Positions 35,105 to 44,983 of a DNA stretch of 64,000 nt are shown here, one piece after another. The notes beneath the pieces are model-generated. The model was not told the origin of the DNA. It did no database searches and was given only the letters and a program-made list of their open reading frames with translations. The stretch is from Sphingomonas bacterium. GTDB taxonomy: Bacteria > Pseudomonadota > Alphaproteobacteria > Sphingomonadales > Sphingomonadaceae. Within the stretch, counting starts at the first letter, position 1. Each line of letters begins with the position of its first letter. The translations under genes were made by a program, and so were the position numbers. Location: positions 62,001 to 126,000 of the forward strand of contig JASBRX010000022.1 of NCBI GenBank assembly GCA_030149245.1, given 5' to 3'.

Positions 35105-36586
35105 TCAGCCTTGTGCTTGTGCGATCGCCCCGGCGACCGCGTGATGCCAGTTGCGCTTGATCCGGCTGAGGTCGTGCCCGGGCATGATCGGGGCAAACCG
35201 CGCTGGAGCGGGATCTCCGGCCTGCATGTCGATGCCGAGCGCGCTCGCCGCCAGTATCGCCACGCCCATCGCGCTTGCCTCGGCGATGGCAGGGCGCAGG
35301 ATCGTGCGGCCGGTAACGTCCGCCAGCATCTGCGCGAGCAGGTTGTTGCGCGCCGCGCCGCCGTCGATCGACAGCGCGGCGATCGACTGGTCGAGATCGG
35401 CGGCAATGGCGTCGAGCACGTCGCCGATCTGAAGCGCGATCGCCTCGATCGTCGCGCGGGCGACATGTGCGGGCCGCGTCGCCAGCGTCATGCCGGCGAT
35501 CGTGCCGCGTGCGCCGGCCTGCCAATGTGGTGCGCCCAGCCCGGCCAGTGCGGGCACGAAGGTCACGCCGCCGCTGTCGGGCACCTGCATCGCCAGCGCG
35601 GTCAGCGCGGCTTCGTCGGGCAGGCCGAGCAGGGTGGTGGCGAACGCCGCCGCGTGGCCGGAGACCGAGATATTGCCTTCCAGCGCATGCTGGACGCCGC
35701 CATCCACGCGGCTCCAGGCGATGGTGCTGGACAGGCCGTGCGAGGAGTGGACGCGGCCGGTAGTGGCGGCCATCAGCGAGCTGCCGGTGCCGATCGTCGC
35801 CTTGACCCGGCCGGGTTGCGACAGGCCGTGCGCGAACAGCGCGGCATGGCTGTCGCCCAGCACCACCTGGATCGGCACGTCGTCGCGTAGCGCGGTGACC
35901 CCCCGCGCGACTTCGCCGAACCCGCCGTCCGACGGCAGGATCTGCGGGAGCATCGCCAAGGGCACTTCAAAGATGCGGGCGAGTTCGGGGTCCCAGTCGA
36001 GCGTTTCGAGGTTGAACAACTGGGTCCGCGACGCATTGCTGTGGTCGGTCGCATGGGCCGCGCCGCCGGTGAGGTTCCACAAGAGCCAGCTGTCGATCGT
36101 GCCGCAGCGAACCTCGCCCCGCGCGGCGCGGGTGCGCGCGCCGGGGATCGCGTCGAGCATCAGGCCGATCTTGGCAGCGGGGAAGAGCGGGTCGATGCCG
36201 AGGCCGCTACGCGCGACAATGTCGCCCTCGAGCCCCGCCGCGCGCAGCTCGGTGCAGCGGGTTGCGGAGCGTGCGCATTGCCAGATCGCGGCTGGCGCGA
36301 TCGGTCGCCCGGTGTGCGCATCCCACAGGACGATGGTCTCGCGCTGGTTGGAGATGGCGAGCCCGGCGATGTGGACATCGGGCGCGGCGGCCACCAGTTC
36401 GGCGATCAGCGCAGCGACCGTCTCCCAGATTTCGGACGGCGACTGTTCGGCCCAGCCGGGTTGCGGATAGTGGACCTGCATCGCGCGAGAGCGGGATTGC
36501 ACGATCGTCCGGTCCGCCGCGACGAGCAGCGCCTTGGTGTTGGTCGTCCCCTGGTCGATGGCGAGGATGACGGGGCGGGACATCAT
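35105..36586 (-). CDS. FGGY-family carbohydrate kinase, candidate D-apulose kinase
   Basis: A 493-residue sugar kinase. The N-terminal ATP loop is AIDQGTTNTKALLV and the second domain carries IGTGSSLMA, LEGNISVSGHAAAF and the adenosine motif IDGGAARNNLLAQMLAD. The overall pattern is FGGY near the glycerol kinase/xylulokinase branches. In the published D-apiose transketolase pathway an FGGY kinase (AptK) makes D-apulose 4-phosphate for a split transketolase; here the kinase overlaps the transketolase C-subunit gene by four bases (ATGA), the same partnership. The specific substrate is an inference. An alternative ATG follows immediately. Confidence 0.8.
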   Translation of the reverse strand: MMSRPVILAIDQGTTNTKALLVAADRTIVQSRSRAMQVHYPQPGWAEQSPSEIWETVAALIAELVAAAPDVHIAGLAISNQRETIVLWDAHTGRPIAPAAIWQCARSATRCTELRAAGLEGDIVARSGLGIDPLFPAAKIGLMLDAIPGARTRAARGEVRCGTIDSWLLWNLTGGAAHATDHSNASRTQLFNLETLDWDPELARIFEVPLAMLPQILPSDGGFGEVARGVTALRDDVPIQVVLGDSHAALFAHGLSQPGRVKATIGTGSSLMAATTGRVHSSHGLSSTIAWSRVDGGVQHALEGNISVSGHAAAFATTLLGLPDEAALTALAMQVPDSGGVTFVPALAGLGAPHWQAGARGTIAGMTLATRPAHVARATIEAIALQIGDVLDAIAADLDQSIAALSIDGGAARNNLLAQMLADVTGRTILRPAIAEASAMGVAILAASALGIDMQAGDPAPARFAPIMPGHDLSRIKRNWHHAVAGAIAQAQG

Positions 36587-37539
36587 CCGCCCCGCGCCGC
36601 CAGCAGCTCGCGCGCGGCAGTCGCGATGCCTGCTGCGCTCAGCCCGAAATGGTCCATCAGCCACGCCGCCGATCCGGTCGGCATGAAGCCGGGGAAACCG
36701 ATCCGGCGCATCGGCACCGGGTGGTTCTCGGCGCAGAACTCGGCGACCGCGCCGCCAAGGCCACCTTGCTTCAGCCCCTCTTCGGCGGTGACAATTGCCC
36801 CGGTCGCGGCGGCCGCTGCGACGAGGTCGGTGTCGAGCGGCGATACCGTCGCCATGTTGATCACCCGCGCGGCGATGTCTTCCACTCCCAGTCGCTCGGC
36901 GGCGGCAAGCGCGTGGTGAACCAGCGTGCCATTGGCAATGATCGCGACGTCGCCGCCATCGCGCAGTACCTCGCCCTTGCCGATCGTGAAGGCAGGGTTG
37001 GCGCGCGGCAGTTCGGGCACCGGCATCCGGCTGATGCGGATATAGACCGGACCGTCATGCGCCGCCGCCGCCTTGATCGCCTCGGCGGTTTGCCAGGGGT
37101 CGGCGGGGACGATCACCGAGAGCTTGTCGATAGCGCGCAGCCAGGCGACATCCTCGATACTGTGGTGCGTCGCGCCCAGTTCGCCATAGGCGACGCCGGA
37201 CGAGATGCCACACAGCTTCACATTCTGCTGGCTATAGGCGCAGTCAGCCTTGATCTGCTCCATCGCGCGGGCGGTGAGGAAGCAGGACGCGCCGCTGACA
37301 AACGGGATCTTGCCGCCATTGGCAAGGCCCGCGCCGACGCCGACCATATTCTGCTCGGCGATGCCGACGTTGATCAGCCGCGTCGGGAAACGATCGCGGA
37401 ACTTGCCGAGCTTGGACGAGCCGACTGAATCGTTGACGACGGCGACGATGCGGTCGTCCTGTGCCGCGAGCTCCTCAACCGCGCGGACATAGGCGTCGCG
37501 GCAGTCGAACAGGCCGGTTGCGGGGGCGATTGCACCCAT
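36583..37539 (-). CDS. Transketolase C-terminal subunit, candidate apulose-4-phosphate transketolase
   Basis: A 318-residue protein carrying the pyrimidine-binding and C-terminal domains of transketolase. LINVGIAEQNMVGVGAGLA contains the catalytic Glu that activates thiamin diphosphate, and ATHHSIEDVAWLR holds the usual His residues. It lacks the PP domain, which is encoded by the preceding gene; the two share one base (TAATG). Split transketolases occur in several sugar pathways; AptA/AptB transfer a glycolaldehyde unit from apulose 4-phosphate to glyceraldehyde 3-phosphate, giving dihydroxyacetone phosphate and xylulose 5-phosphate. That identity is proposed from context. Confidence 0.85.
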   Translation of the reverse strand: MGAIAPATGLFDCRDAYVRAVEELAAQDDRIVAVVNDSVGSSKLGKFRDRFPTRLINVGIAEQNMVGVGAGLANGGKIPFVSGASCFLTARAMEQIKADCAYSQQNVKLCGISSGVAYGELGATHHSIEDVAWLRAIDKLSVIVPADPWQTAEAIKAAAAHDGPVYIRISRMPVPELPRANPAFTIGKGEVLRDGGDVAIIANGTLVHHALAAAERLGVEDIAARVINMATVSPLDTDLVAAAAATGAIVTAEEGLKQGGLGGAVAEFCAENHPVPMRRIGFPGFMPTGSAAWLMDHFGLSAAGIATAARELLAARGG

Positions 37540-38411
37540 TACTGCATCTCCGCTTCGAGTTCGGCGATCGCCTGCGCATATTGTTCGGCGTTGGGGACGC
37601 CGTGGTGCCAGCCGGCCTGATCGCGCATGAAGCTGACGCCCTGGCCCTTGTGCGTGTCGGCGATGATCACGCACGGGCGACTGCGCGGCTGGCGGGCAGC
37701 GTCGAGCGCGGCGAGGATCATCGCGTGGTCGTGGCCGTCGATGCCGACGACGTCCCAGCCGAACGCACGCCATTTGTCGGCGAGCGGCTCAAGGCTGTTG
37801 GTGTCTTCGGTCTTCGCGCCCTGCTGCAGCCCGTTGCGGTCGACGATCACGGTGAGGTTGCTCAGCCCGCGATGCGCGGCGAACATCGCCGCTTCCCACA
37901 TGCTGCCTTCCTGCAACTCGCCATCGCCGGTGAGCACGAACACATGATAGTCGGCGCGGTCGATCTGGCCGGCGACGGCGATGCCCACCGCGACCGGAAA
38001 GCCATGGCCGAGTGGGCCGGTATTGGTCTCGACACCGGGCAGATAGGTGCGGTTTGGGTGGCCGTTGAGGCGCGAGAGTGGCTTGAGATAGGTATCGAGC
38101 TCGGCCTCGGGGAAGAATCCGGCACCGGCCAGCGCGGAATAGAGCGCGCCGGTGCAATGCCCCTTCGACATCACGAAGCGGTCGCGGTCGGGCGCGTTCG
38201 GGTTGGCGGGGTCGATGCGCAGCGAATCGAAATAGAGTGCGGCGATGATGTCGGCCGCAGACAGGTCGCCGCCCGGATGCCCCTGGCCCGCATCGACGAT
38301 CATCTTGAGCAGCCGTTGCCGCATCCAGTTGGCGCGCACGCGGACATGGGCGGCACGGGCGTCGAGCGAAGCCGGATTGCGCGTCGGCATGGACGTGCTA
38401 ATTGATGACAT
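37539..38411 (-). CDS. Transketolase N-terminal subunit, candidate apulose-4-phosphate transketolase
   Basis: A 290-residue protein with the PP-binding domain of transketolase. The thiamin diphosphate motif is GDGELQEGSMWEAAMFAAHR, followed by VIVDRNGLQQ (end of the GDG-N motif). GQGHPGGDLSAADIIAALYF and SKGHCTGALYSAL are substrate and cofactor segments. It begins the six-gene minus-strand operon, with AGAGG placed well before the ATG at 38411. Upstream lies the regulatory region shared with the divergent deoR gene, so sugar-dependent control of the whole operon by that regulator is likely. Confidence 0.87.
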   Translation of the reverse strand: MSSISTSMPTRNPASLDARAAHVRVRANWMRQRLLKMIVDAGQGHPGGDLSAADIIAALYFDSLRIDPANPNAPDRDRFVMSKGHCTGALYSALAGAGFFPEAELDTYLKPLSRLNGHPNRTYLPGVETNTGPLGHGFPVAVGIAVAGQIDRADYHVFVLTGDGELQEGSMWEAAMFAAHRGLSNLTVIVDRNGLQQGAKTEDTNSLEPLADKWRAFGWDVVGIDGHDHAMILAALDAARQPRSRPCVIIADTHKGQGVSFMRDQAGWHHGVPNAEQYAQAIAELEAEMQ

Positions 38412-38465
38412 GTATTACCTCTCCGCGGCGTGGCCTACGCCGGTTTTCGGCGGCTGGCAAGGTGA

Positions 38466-38524
38466 TTGATTTCGATTTGTTACGAATCGTGGCGTTAAGC
38501 GATAAGAATTGACATCAATCGAAA
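38466..38524. promoter_or_regulatory. Candidate DeoR-type operator region between divergent operons
   Basis: The 168-base gap holds TTTCGATT at 38470-38477 and its reverse complement AATCGAAA at 38517-38524. Within the left site there is also a palindrome CGATT-N7-AATCG (38473-38489). TTTCG/CGAAA half-sites are typical of DeoR-family operators such as those of GlpR. A TTGACA -35-like hexamer at 38509-38514 points toward deoR, so repressor binding at the right site would block it. Confidence 0.55.
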
Positions 38525-38579
38525 GTTAGACCTACCACGCATTCAACCCCGCCGGTCGATGCGGGTTGGCGGAGGGATG

Positions 38580-39398
38580 ATGACAAAGGCCGCTCCGGCA
38601 GGATCAGCGTCAAGCGGTGCAGGGTCCCGTGCCCGCGCGCTTGGCGAGGCGCGCCGCGCGGGCATCCTCGCCTGGCTTCAGGAAGAGGGCAGCGCGCGGG
38701 TGCGCACGCTCGCCGAAGCGTTCGACGTGTCCGAAGTCACCGTCCGCCAGGATCTCGAGAAGCTGGAAGCGGACGGCTTCATTGTCCGCGAGCATGGCGG
38801 CGCGTTCCTGAAGTCGGTGACGCAACAGGTGCGCGCGATGGCGCTGCAGCATGCCGAGAATATGGACGCCAAGCGCGCGATCGGGCGCGTCGCGGCAGCG
38901 CTGGTTGGCGACGGCGAGACGATCATCCTCGATTCGGGATCGACCACGACCGAAGTCGCCGCGCAGTTGCCCGGGCGGCGCGACATGACGGTGATCACCA
39001 ATGCGCTCAACATCGCGCTGATGCTGGGCGCTGAGCCGGGGTTCGACGTCCATATGTCGGGCGGGCATTTCAAGGCGCCGACTCTGTCGCTGTCGGGCGA
39101 TAGGTCGGCAGATTATTTCCGTGGCCTGTTCGCGCAGACCTTGTTCCTCGCCACCGCTGCAGTCGATCTGCGTGCGGGGCTGACCTATCCGGCGCTGTCG
39201 GACATTCCGGTCAAGCGCGCGATGATCGAGGCGGCGGAGCGCGTCGTGCTGGTCGCGGACTCAAGCAAGATCGGGCGGCGCTCCTTCACCGCGCTCGGCG
39301 GAATCGACCTGGTCGATGTCCTGATCACCGATGCCGGGATCGCGGCGGCGGACCGGATTGCGATCGAACAAGCGGGCGTCGAAGTGATGGTCGCCTGA
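38580..39398 (+). CDS. DeoR-family transcriptional regulator
   Basis: A 272-residue regulator. The N-terminal winged helix-turn-helix spans about residues 20-75 ([24 protein letters not shown] then [25 protein letters not shown]). The C-terminal DeoRC sugar-phosphate-binding domain shows [15 protein letters not shown] and [12 protein letters not shown], then [15 protein letters not shown]. Ligands of the family are phosphorylated sugars, which fits control by a pathway phosphate such as apulose 4-phosphate. I start at the second of two adjacent ATGs, three bases after GGAGGG. It probably controls the divergent transketolase operon and its own downstream genes. Confidence 0.87.
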   Translation: MTKAAPAGSASSGAGSRARALGEARRAGILAWLQEEGSARVRTLAEAFDVSEVTVRQDLEKLEADGFIVREHGGAFLKSVTQQVRAMALQHAENMDAKRAIGRVAAALVGDGETIILDSGSTTTEVAAQLPGRRDMTVITNALNIALMLGAEPGFDVHMSGGHFKAPTLSLSGDRSADYFRGLFAQTLFLATAAVDLRAGLTYPALSDIPVKRAMIEAAERVVLVADSSKIGRRSFTALGGIDLVDVLITDAGIAAADRIAIEQAGVEVMVA

Positions 39399-39426
39399 AC
39401 CCCTATTCCAGAACGAGGATCAACGC

Positions 39427-40407
39427 GTGGGACAGCAGAAATACGGCGCCGGCATCTGGCACTTCGCGACCTATGTCGATCGCTATGCGACCGACGGCTA
39501 TGGCCCGCCCCGCAAGTTGATCGAGATGATCGACCTGGCCGGACAGGTCGATGACCTGTCGGTGGTGGACATCAACTACCCCTTCGCCGATCCCGACCTG
39601 TCGCTCGACGCCGTTGAGGCGGCGCTCAAGCGCAACAACCTCTCGGTCATCGGCATCACGCCGGAAATCTACACGCTGAAATTCGCGAAGGGCGCCTTCA
39701 CCAACCCCGATCCGGGCATCCGCCGCCTGGCCAACGAGATGTGCAACGACGCGGCCAATGTCGTGCGGCGCTTCGGCGCGAACTATGTGAAGCTCTGGCC
39801 GGGGCAGGATGGCTGGGACTATCCGTTCCAGGTCGACCACCGCAAATTGTGGCAGATGAGCATCGACGGCGTGGCGGAGCTGGCCGGACAGAACCCCGAT
39901 CTCAACTTCGTCATCGAATACAAGCCGCGCGAGCCGCGCGTGCATATGAGCTATGACAGCGTCGCACGCACCTTGCTCGGGATCGAGAAGATGGGTGTGC
40001 CCAATGTCGGCATCCTGCTCGATTTCGGCCATTCGCTGTATGGCGGCGAAAGCCCGGCGGACGCGGCGCAGCTTGCGATCGATCATGGCCGGTTGTTCGG
40101 GATGGACGTGAACGACAATCTGCGCAGCTGGGACGATGACCTGATCGCCGGATCGGTCCACCCGATCGAGCTGTTCGAATTCTTCTACACGCTGCGCAAG
40201 AACAAGTGGGAGGGCGTGTGGCAGCTCGACCAGTTCCCGTTCCGCGAGGACAGCGTCGCTGCGGCCAATTCGGCGATCGGGTTCCTGAAGGCGGTCGAGC
40301 GCGCGCTCGACAAGCTGGATTTCGAGGCGATGCAGGCGGCGCAGGACCGGCAGGATGCGGTAACCGCGCTTAACCTGGCACGCCAAGCCTTGTTCACGAG
40401 CTACTGA
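39427..40407 (+). CDS. TIM-barrel sugar isomerase/epimerase, candidate D-apiose isomerase
   Basis: A 326-residue xylose-isomerase-like (AP endonuclease 2 fold) protein starting at GTG, with GAGGAT upstream. Candidate metal ligands fall at the ends of barrel strands: Glu in [12 protein letters not shown], Asp and His in [13 protein letters not shown], Asp in LFGMDVNDN. The D-apiose isomerase ApsI, which makes D-apulose, belongs to this fold. Placement beside deoR and opposite the kinase/transketolase operon supports that role, but epimerases and other pentose isomerases share the fold. The next gene starts two bases after its stop, so it is cotranscribed with lldD. Confidence 0.75.
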   Translation: MGQQKYGAGIWHFATYVDRYATDGYGPPRKLIEMIDLAGQVDDLSVVDINYPFADPDLSLDAVEAALKRNNLSVIGITPEIYTLKFAKGAFTNPDPGIRRLANEMCNDAANVVRRFGANYVKLWPGQDGWDYPFQVDHRKLWQMSIDGVAELAGQNPDLNFVIEYKPREPRVHMSYDSVARTLLGIEKMGVPNVGILLDFGHSLYGGESPADAAQLAIDHGRLFGMDVNDNLRSWDDDLIAGSVHPIELFEFFYTLRKNKWEGVWQLDQFPFREDSVAAANSAIGFLKAVERALDKLDFEAMQAAQDRQDAVTALNLARQALFTSY

Positions 40408-40409
40408 GC

Positions 40410-41549
40410 GTGATCATTTCCTCCGCCAATGATTTCCGCGAGGCGGCACGGCGGCGTGTGCCACGCTTCCTGTTCGATTATGCCGATGGCGGGGCGAATG
40501 CGGAGGAGACGCTGCGCCGCAATGTCAGCGATCTGGCGGGCGTGGCGTTGCGCCAGCGGGTGCTGAAGGACGTTGCCAGCATCGACCTGACGACGACGCT
40601 GTTCGGGCAGGAGATCGCCCTGCCGGTCGCGCTGGGGCCGGTCGGGATCAGCGGCATGTATGCCCGAAGGGGCGAGGTTCAGGCGGCGCGCGCGGCGGCG
40701 GCGGCGGGCATCCCGACCTGCCTGTCGACCGTGTCGATCTGTTCGATCGAGGAAGTGTCGCAGGCCGCCGACCCGTTCTGGTTCCAGCTCTATGTCATCC
40801 GCGACCGAGCGTTCATGCGCGACCTGATCGCGCGGGCGAAGGCGGCGGGGGCGCGGGCTTTGGTGTTCACCGTGGACATGCCAGTGCCGGGATCGCGTTA
40901 TCGCGACGCGCATGCCGGCATGTCCGGTCCCTATGCTCCACTGCGCCGAGTGATGCAGGCGATCGGGCGGCCGCGCTGGGCGTGGGACGTCGGCCTGAGG
41001 GGGCGGCCGCACATGCTGGGCAATTTGTTGCCCGTGCTGGGCAAGGACAGCGGGCTTAACGATTATATGGGCTGGCTCGGCCGCAATTTCGATCCGTCGA
41101 TCCAGTGGAAGGATCTCGACTGGATTCGGGAGGTCTGGGACGGGCCGCTGATCATCAAGGGCATCCTCGACCCCGATGACGCGCGTGAGGCGGCGGCGAT
41201 CGGCGCGGACGGCATCGTCGTATCCAATCATGGCGGGCGTCAGCTCGACGGCGTGCTGTCGAGCGCGCGGGCGCTGCCGGCGATCGTGGAGGCTGTGGGC
41301 GACCGGCTGACGGTGCTGGCCGATGGCGGGGTGCGCAGCGGGCTGGACGTCGCGCGGATGCTGGCGCTGGGCGCGCGGGGCGTGCTGCTGGGGCGTGCCT
41401 GGGTCTATGCGCTGGCGGCGCAGGGCGAGGCGGGGGTGGCGAAGCTGCTGGAACTGATCGCCAAGGAAATGACGGTCGCGATGACGCTGACCGGAGTCAA
41501 CCGGATCGATGCCATCGACCGATCCATTCTTGCGGAGGATGTGCGGTGA
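40410..41549 (+). CDS. lldD: FMN-dependent alpha-hydroxy-acid dehydrogenase, L-lactate dehydrogenase type
   Basis: A 379-residue flavoenzyme of the glycolate oxidase/lactate dehydrogenase family. Visible features: [21 protein letters not shown] at the N-terminus, [26 protein letters not shown], the FMN-phosphate site in the C-terminal part ([20 protein letters not shown]), and the active-site base His in [11 protein letters not shown]. The rhamnose pathway encoded downstream gives L-lactate as one of its two products, so this gene would return that carbon to pyruvate and feed electrons to quinone. It overlaps the next gene by four bases (GTGA). Confidence 0.88.
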   Translation: MIISSANDFREAARRRVPRFLFDYADGGANAEETLRRNVSDLAGVALRQRVLKDVASIDLTTTLFGQEIALPVALGPVGISGMYARRGEVQAARAAAAAGIPTCLSTVSICSIEEVSQAADPFWFQLYVIRDRAFMRDLIARAKAAGARALVFTVDMPVPGSRYRDAHAGMSGPYAPLRRVMQAIGRPRWAWDVGLRGRPHMLGNLLPVLGKDSGLNDYMGWLGRNFDPSIQWKDLDWIREVWDGPLIIKGILDPDDAREAAAIGADGIVVSNHGGRQLDGVLSSARALPAIVEAVGDRLTVLADGGVRSGLDVARMLALGARGVLLGRAWVYALAAQGEAGVAKLLELIAKEMTVAMTLTGVNRIDAIDRSILAEDVR

Positions 41550-42310
41550 AGTTGCTCGAAGGAAAGACGGTGCTGGTCACCGGTGGATCGACCGGCATCG
41601 GCCGCGCCGCGGCCATCGGCGCAGCGCGGCACGGCGCGAACGTCGCGATTAACTATGCGTCGAGCGATGACAAGGCCGCATCCTGCGTCGCCGAGATCGA
41701 AGCGCTGGGCCAGCGCGGGCTGGCCGTGAAGGGCGATGTCGCCGATCCGGCGACGGCGCGCGACTTTGTGGACAAGGCGGTCGCGACGTTCGGGCGGGTG
41801 GATGTGATGGTGTCCAACGCCGGGATCTGTCCGTTCCATGCGTTTCTCGACATGCCGGTCGAGACGGTGGACCGGACCTTCCGCGTCAATCTGCACGGTG
41901 CCTATTACATGGTGCAGGCGGCGGCGAACCAGATGGTGAAGCAGGGTGAGGGCGGGGCGATCGTCGCGGTGTCGTCGATCTCGGCGCTGGTCGGTGGCGA
42001 GTTTCAGACGCACTACACCCCGACCAAGGCGGGGGTGCATTCGCTGATGCAGTCGGCGGCGATTGCGCTCGGCAAACATGGCATCCGCTGCAACTCGGTG
42101 CTGCCCGGGACGATCCTGACCGAGATCAACAAGGACGATCTGGCCGATCAGGACAAGCGTGACCGCATGACCGCGCGCATCCCGCTCGGACGGCTGGGCG
42201 AGGCTGAGGATCTGGTCGGGCCGATCGTCTTCCTCGCGTCGGACATGGCGCAATATGTGACCGGCGCGGCGCTGCTGGTCGATGGCGGCGCGTTTGTGAA
42301 CCTCCAGTAA
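41546..42310 (+). CDS. L-rhamnose 1-dehydrogenase (SDR)
   Basis: A 254-residue short-chain dehydrogenase. The cofactor loop is TGGSTGIG at residues 12-19, the catalytic Ser is in [10 protein letters not shown] and the Tyr/Lys pair in HYTPTKAG. The segments [13 protein letters not shown] and [16 protein letters not shown] and the C-terminal SLLVDGG-type end match L-rhamnose 1-dehydrogenases (LRA1) closely, more than generic SDRs. It oxidises L-rhamnose to L-rhamnono-lactone. Starts at GTG, coupled to lldD. The other pathway genes follow after the GH140-type gene. Confidence 0.86.
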   Translation: MKLLEGKTVLVTGGSTGIGRAAAIGAARHGANVAINYASSDDKAASCVAEIEALGQRGLAVKGDVADPATARDFVDKAVATFGRVDVMVSNAGICPFHAFLDMPVETVDRTFRVNLHGAYYMVQAAANQMVKQGEGGAIVAVSSISALVGGEFQTHYTPTKAGVHSLMQSAAIALGKHGIRCNSVLPGTILTEINKDDLADQDKRDRMTARIPLGRLGEAEDLVGPIVFLASDMAQYVTGAALLVDGGAFVNLQ

Positions 42311-42327
42311 TTCATAATATGTATGTT
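42311..42327. promoter_or_regulatory. GntR-type palindrome, site 1
   Basis: TTCATA-ATATG-TATGTT lies directly after the L-rhamnose dehydrogenase stop and 50 bases before the GH140-type gene. It shares the core CATAATATGTATG exactly with the site upstream of the TonB receptor. It suggests an internal promoter in the rhamnose operon under the GntR regulator. Confidence 0.65.
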
Positions 42328-42376
42328 GACCTGATCGGGGTGCAGCCGATAGAGCCGGTGCGAAAGGTGGAGTGGG

Positions 42377-43759
42377 ATGACCGGCATGGTACGCAGCTTG
42401 ATCCTGACGTTCGCGCTACTCATGGCATTGCCGGTCGGGGCCCAAGGCGCACCGCCACCGCTGCGCGTATCCGATAACAACCGCTATTTGCTCGCAGGCG
42501 ACAAGCCGTTTTTCTGGCTGGGAGATACCGGCTGGCTGCTGCTCAGTCGCCTCGATCGCGCCGAGACCGAACGCTATCTCGCGACGCGGCGCGCGCAGGG
42601 GTTCAACGTCATTCAGGTGATGGTGCTGCACACCGCGCAGATGAAGAGCCGCGCCGATGCGCCCGCGCTGATCGACGGCGATCCGGCGCGCCCGCGCACG
42701 ACGCCGGGGGCGGACCCGACGAAGCCCGGCGAGTATGATTTCTGGGACCATCTCGACTGGGTTGCCGATCGCGCGGCGGCGCATGGCATCTATCTGGCGC
42801 TGGTCCCCGCCTGGGGCGATCTGGCGATGCAGAAGCAGCTGACCGCCGCCAACGCGCCGACCTATGGCCGTTTCCTCGCCGAGCGTTACGGCAAGCGGTC
42901 GAACATCATCTGGCTGAATGGTGGCGACACGCGGTCGGAACAGAATAGCGCGGCTTGGGATGCGCTCGGCACGACGATAAAAGGGATCGCACCGCGCCAG
43001 TTGATGACCTTTCACCCGATCGGGCGCACCGCGTCGTCGTGGCAATGGCATCAGGCGCCGTGGCTGGACTTCAACATGTTCCAGTCGGGGCACCGGTCCT
43101 ATCGTCAGGAGGGGGCAAACGCGATCGGCGAAGATAATTGGCGTTATGTCGAGCAGGACCGCGCGCGTCTACCGGCCAAGCCGACGATCGACGGCGAGCC
43201 GAGCTACGAGAATATCCCCCACGGCCTGCACGAACAGAACCAGCCGCGCTGGGGCGCGGACGATGCGCGGCGCTATGGCTGGTGGGCGGTGATGGCCGGG
43301 GCGTTCGGCCATACCTATGGCGAGAACCACGTCATGCAGTTCTTCGCTGCGGGGTCGAAGGACGCGAATTTCGAGCCGAACCTGCATTGGGAACAGGCGT
43401 TGACTGCGCAGGGCGCGACGCAGATGCGGCATCTGCGCAAGTTGATCGAATCCCGTCCGATGCTCGAGCGCGTGCCGGATCAGGCGATGATCCTCGATAA
43501 TGGCTTGCGCTATGACCGCGTCGCCGCGAGCCGCGGCACCAACTACGCGTTTGCCTATAGCTATACCGGCGCGCCGTTCACGATGCGGCTGGGCGTGATC
43601 GCCGGGCGGTCGGTCAAGGCCAGCTGGTTTTCCCCGCGCGACGGCAGCACCACGCCCGCCGGCACCTTCGAAAATCGTGGCGCGCGCCGCTTCGACCCGC
43701 CGGGCGACAGCAAGCCGGGCAATGACTGGGTTCTCGTTCTCGACGGAATTGCGAAATGA
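42377..43759 (+). CDS. GH140-type apiosidase (DUF4038 barrel), exported
   Basis: A 460-residue protein with a signal peptide ([20 protein letters not shown], cleaved near residue 23). The body is the DUF4038/apiosidase barrel: [25 protein letters not shown] at 30-54, then [10 protein letters not shown] (Asp184, candidate acid/base) and [10 protein letters not shown] (Glu274, candidate nucleophile). The C-terminal 90 residues form a small beta domain of the Collagen_bind_2 type. GH140 enzymes such as BT1012 cleave apiose linkages in rhamnogalacturonan II. It lies inside the L-rhamnose pathway operon, just after operator site 1, and supplies apiose to the isomerase/kinase route. GGTGGAG precedes the start. 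Confidence 0.82.
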   Translation: MTGMVRSLILTFALLMALPVGAQGAPPPLRVSDNNRYLLAGDKPFFWLGDTGWLLLSRLDRAETERYLATRRAQGFNVIQVMVLHTAQMKSRADAPALIDGDPARPRTTPGADPTKPGEYDFWDHLDWVADRAAAHGIYLALVPAWGDLAMQKQLTAANAPTYGRFLAERYGKRSNIIWLNGGDTRSEQNSAAWDALGTTIKGIAPRQLMTFHPIGRTASSWQWHQAPWLDFNMFQSGHRSYRQEGANAIGEDNWRYVEQDRARLPAKPTIDGEPSYENIPHGLHEQNQPRWGADDARRYGWWAVMAGAFGHTYGENHVMQFFAAGSKDANFEPNLHWEQALTAQGATQMRHLRKLIESRPMLERVPDQAMILDNGLRYDRVAASRGTNYAFAYSYTGAPFTMRLGVIAGRSVKASWFSPRDGSTTPAGTFENRGARRFDPPGDSKPGNDWVLVLDGIAK

Positions 43760-44964
43760 CCGCTGCCAGCTTCACCGGGCTGTCCAGGATCAAGCATGTC
43801 CGCGCCTTCACGGTGCGAGGCGGCGGGGCGGATTATCACGATCAGGGCGCGGGCCACTGGATCGACGATCACATCGCGACGCCGATGGCGCGTTACCCGG
43901 AATATCGCCAGTCGCGGCAGAGCTTCGGCATCAATTTGCTCGGCACCTTGGTGGTCGAGCTGGAGGCCGAGGACGGTACGATCGGCTTTGCGGTGACGAC
44001 CGGCGGCGAGCCGGCGGCGTTCATCGTCGAGAAGCACCTCAGTCGCTTCCTGATCGGTCGCAGTCCGGCGGACTATGAGAAGATTTGGGACCAGATGTAT
44101 TTCTCGACCCAATATTACGGGCGCAAGGGGCTGGTGGTGAACGCCATTTCGGGCGTCGATCTGGCAATCTGGGACCTGCTGGGCAAGCTGCGGGGCGAGC
44201 CGGTTTACCACATGCTGGGCGGCGCGGTACGCGACCAGCTACAATTCTACGCCACCGGCGCGCGGCCCGATCTGGCCAAGGAAATGGGGTTCATCGGCGG
44301 CAAGCTGCCGCTCCACCACGGCCCGACCGAAGGGGTGGGGGGTCTGGAGAAGAACATCGCTGCGCTGGCCGACATGCGGTCGAAATGCGGCGACGATTTC
44401 TGGCTGATGCTCGATTGCTGGATGAGCCTCGATCTCGATTATGCGACCCGGCTGGCGCACCGCGCCTGGGACGAATGCGGCCTCAAATGGATCGAGGAGG
44501 CGCTGAGCCCCGACGATTATTGGGGCTATGCGGCGCTCAAGAAGAATGCCCCGCGCGGGCTTCTGGTGACGACCGGCGAGCATGAGGCGACCCGCTGGGG
44601 CTTTCGCATGCTGATGGATATGGACTGTTGCGACATCATCCAGCCGGATGTGGGCTGGTGCGGCGGTGTGACCGAGCTGATCAAGATCGCGAATTACGCC
44701 GACAGCCGCGGCGTGATGATGGTCCCGCACGGGTCGAGCGTGTACAGCTATCACTTCGTCATCACGCGCCACAACTCGCCCTTTGCCGAGTTCCTGATGA
44801 TGCATCCCGGCCCGACCGAAGTGGTGCCGATGTTCAGCCCCCAGCTGCTCGGTGAACCCGTACCCGTGAATGGCAAGATCCGCGCGAGCGAACTCGACCG
44901 GCCCGGTTTCGGGGTCGAGCTGAACCACGAGATTGCGCTGCATCGCCCCTATCCCAACGATTGA
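43756..44964 (+). CDS. rhmD: L-rhamnonate dehydratase
   Basis: A 402-residue enolase-superfamily enzyme removing water from L-rhamnonate to give 2-keto-3-deoxy-L-rhamnonate. The N-terminal capping domain starts [20 protein letters not shown], highly characteristic of RhmD. Barrel motifs: [17 protein letters not shown], metal ligands in [23 protein letters not shown] and [12 protein letters not shown], and the catalytic His in [12 protein letters not shown]. Length is normal. The ATG overlaps the stop of the GH140-type gene (ATGA), so the two are coupled. Confidence 0.94.
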   Translation: MTAASFTGLSRIKHVRAFTVRGGGADYHDQGAGHWIDDHIATPMARYPEYRQSRQSFGINLLGTLVVELEAEDGTIGFAVTTGGEPAAFIVEKHLSRFLIGRSPADYEKIWDQMYFSTQYYGRKGLVVNAISGVDLAIWDLLGKLRGEPVYHMLGGAVRDQLQFYATGARPDLAKEMGFIGGKLPLHHGPTEGVGGLEKNIAALADMRSKCGDDFWLMLDCWMSLDLDYATRLAHRAWDECGLKWIEEALSPDDYWGYAALKKNAPRGLLVTTGEHEATRWGFRMLMDMDCCDIIQPDVGWCGGVTELIKIANYADSRGVMMVPHGSSVYSYHFVITRHNSPFAEFLMMHPGPTEVVPMFSPQLLGEPVPVNGKIRASELDRPGFGVELNHEIALHRPYPND

Positions 44965-44983
44965 ACGCTCGAAGGAATTTGCA

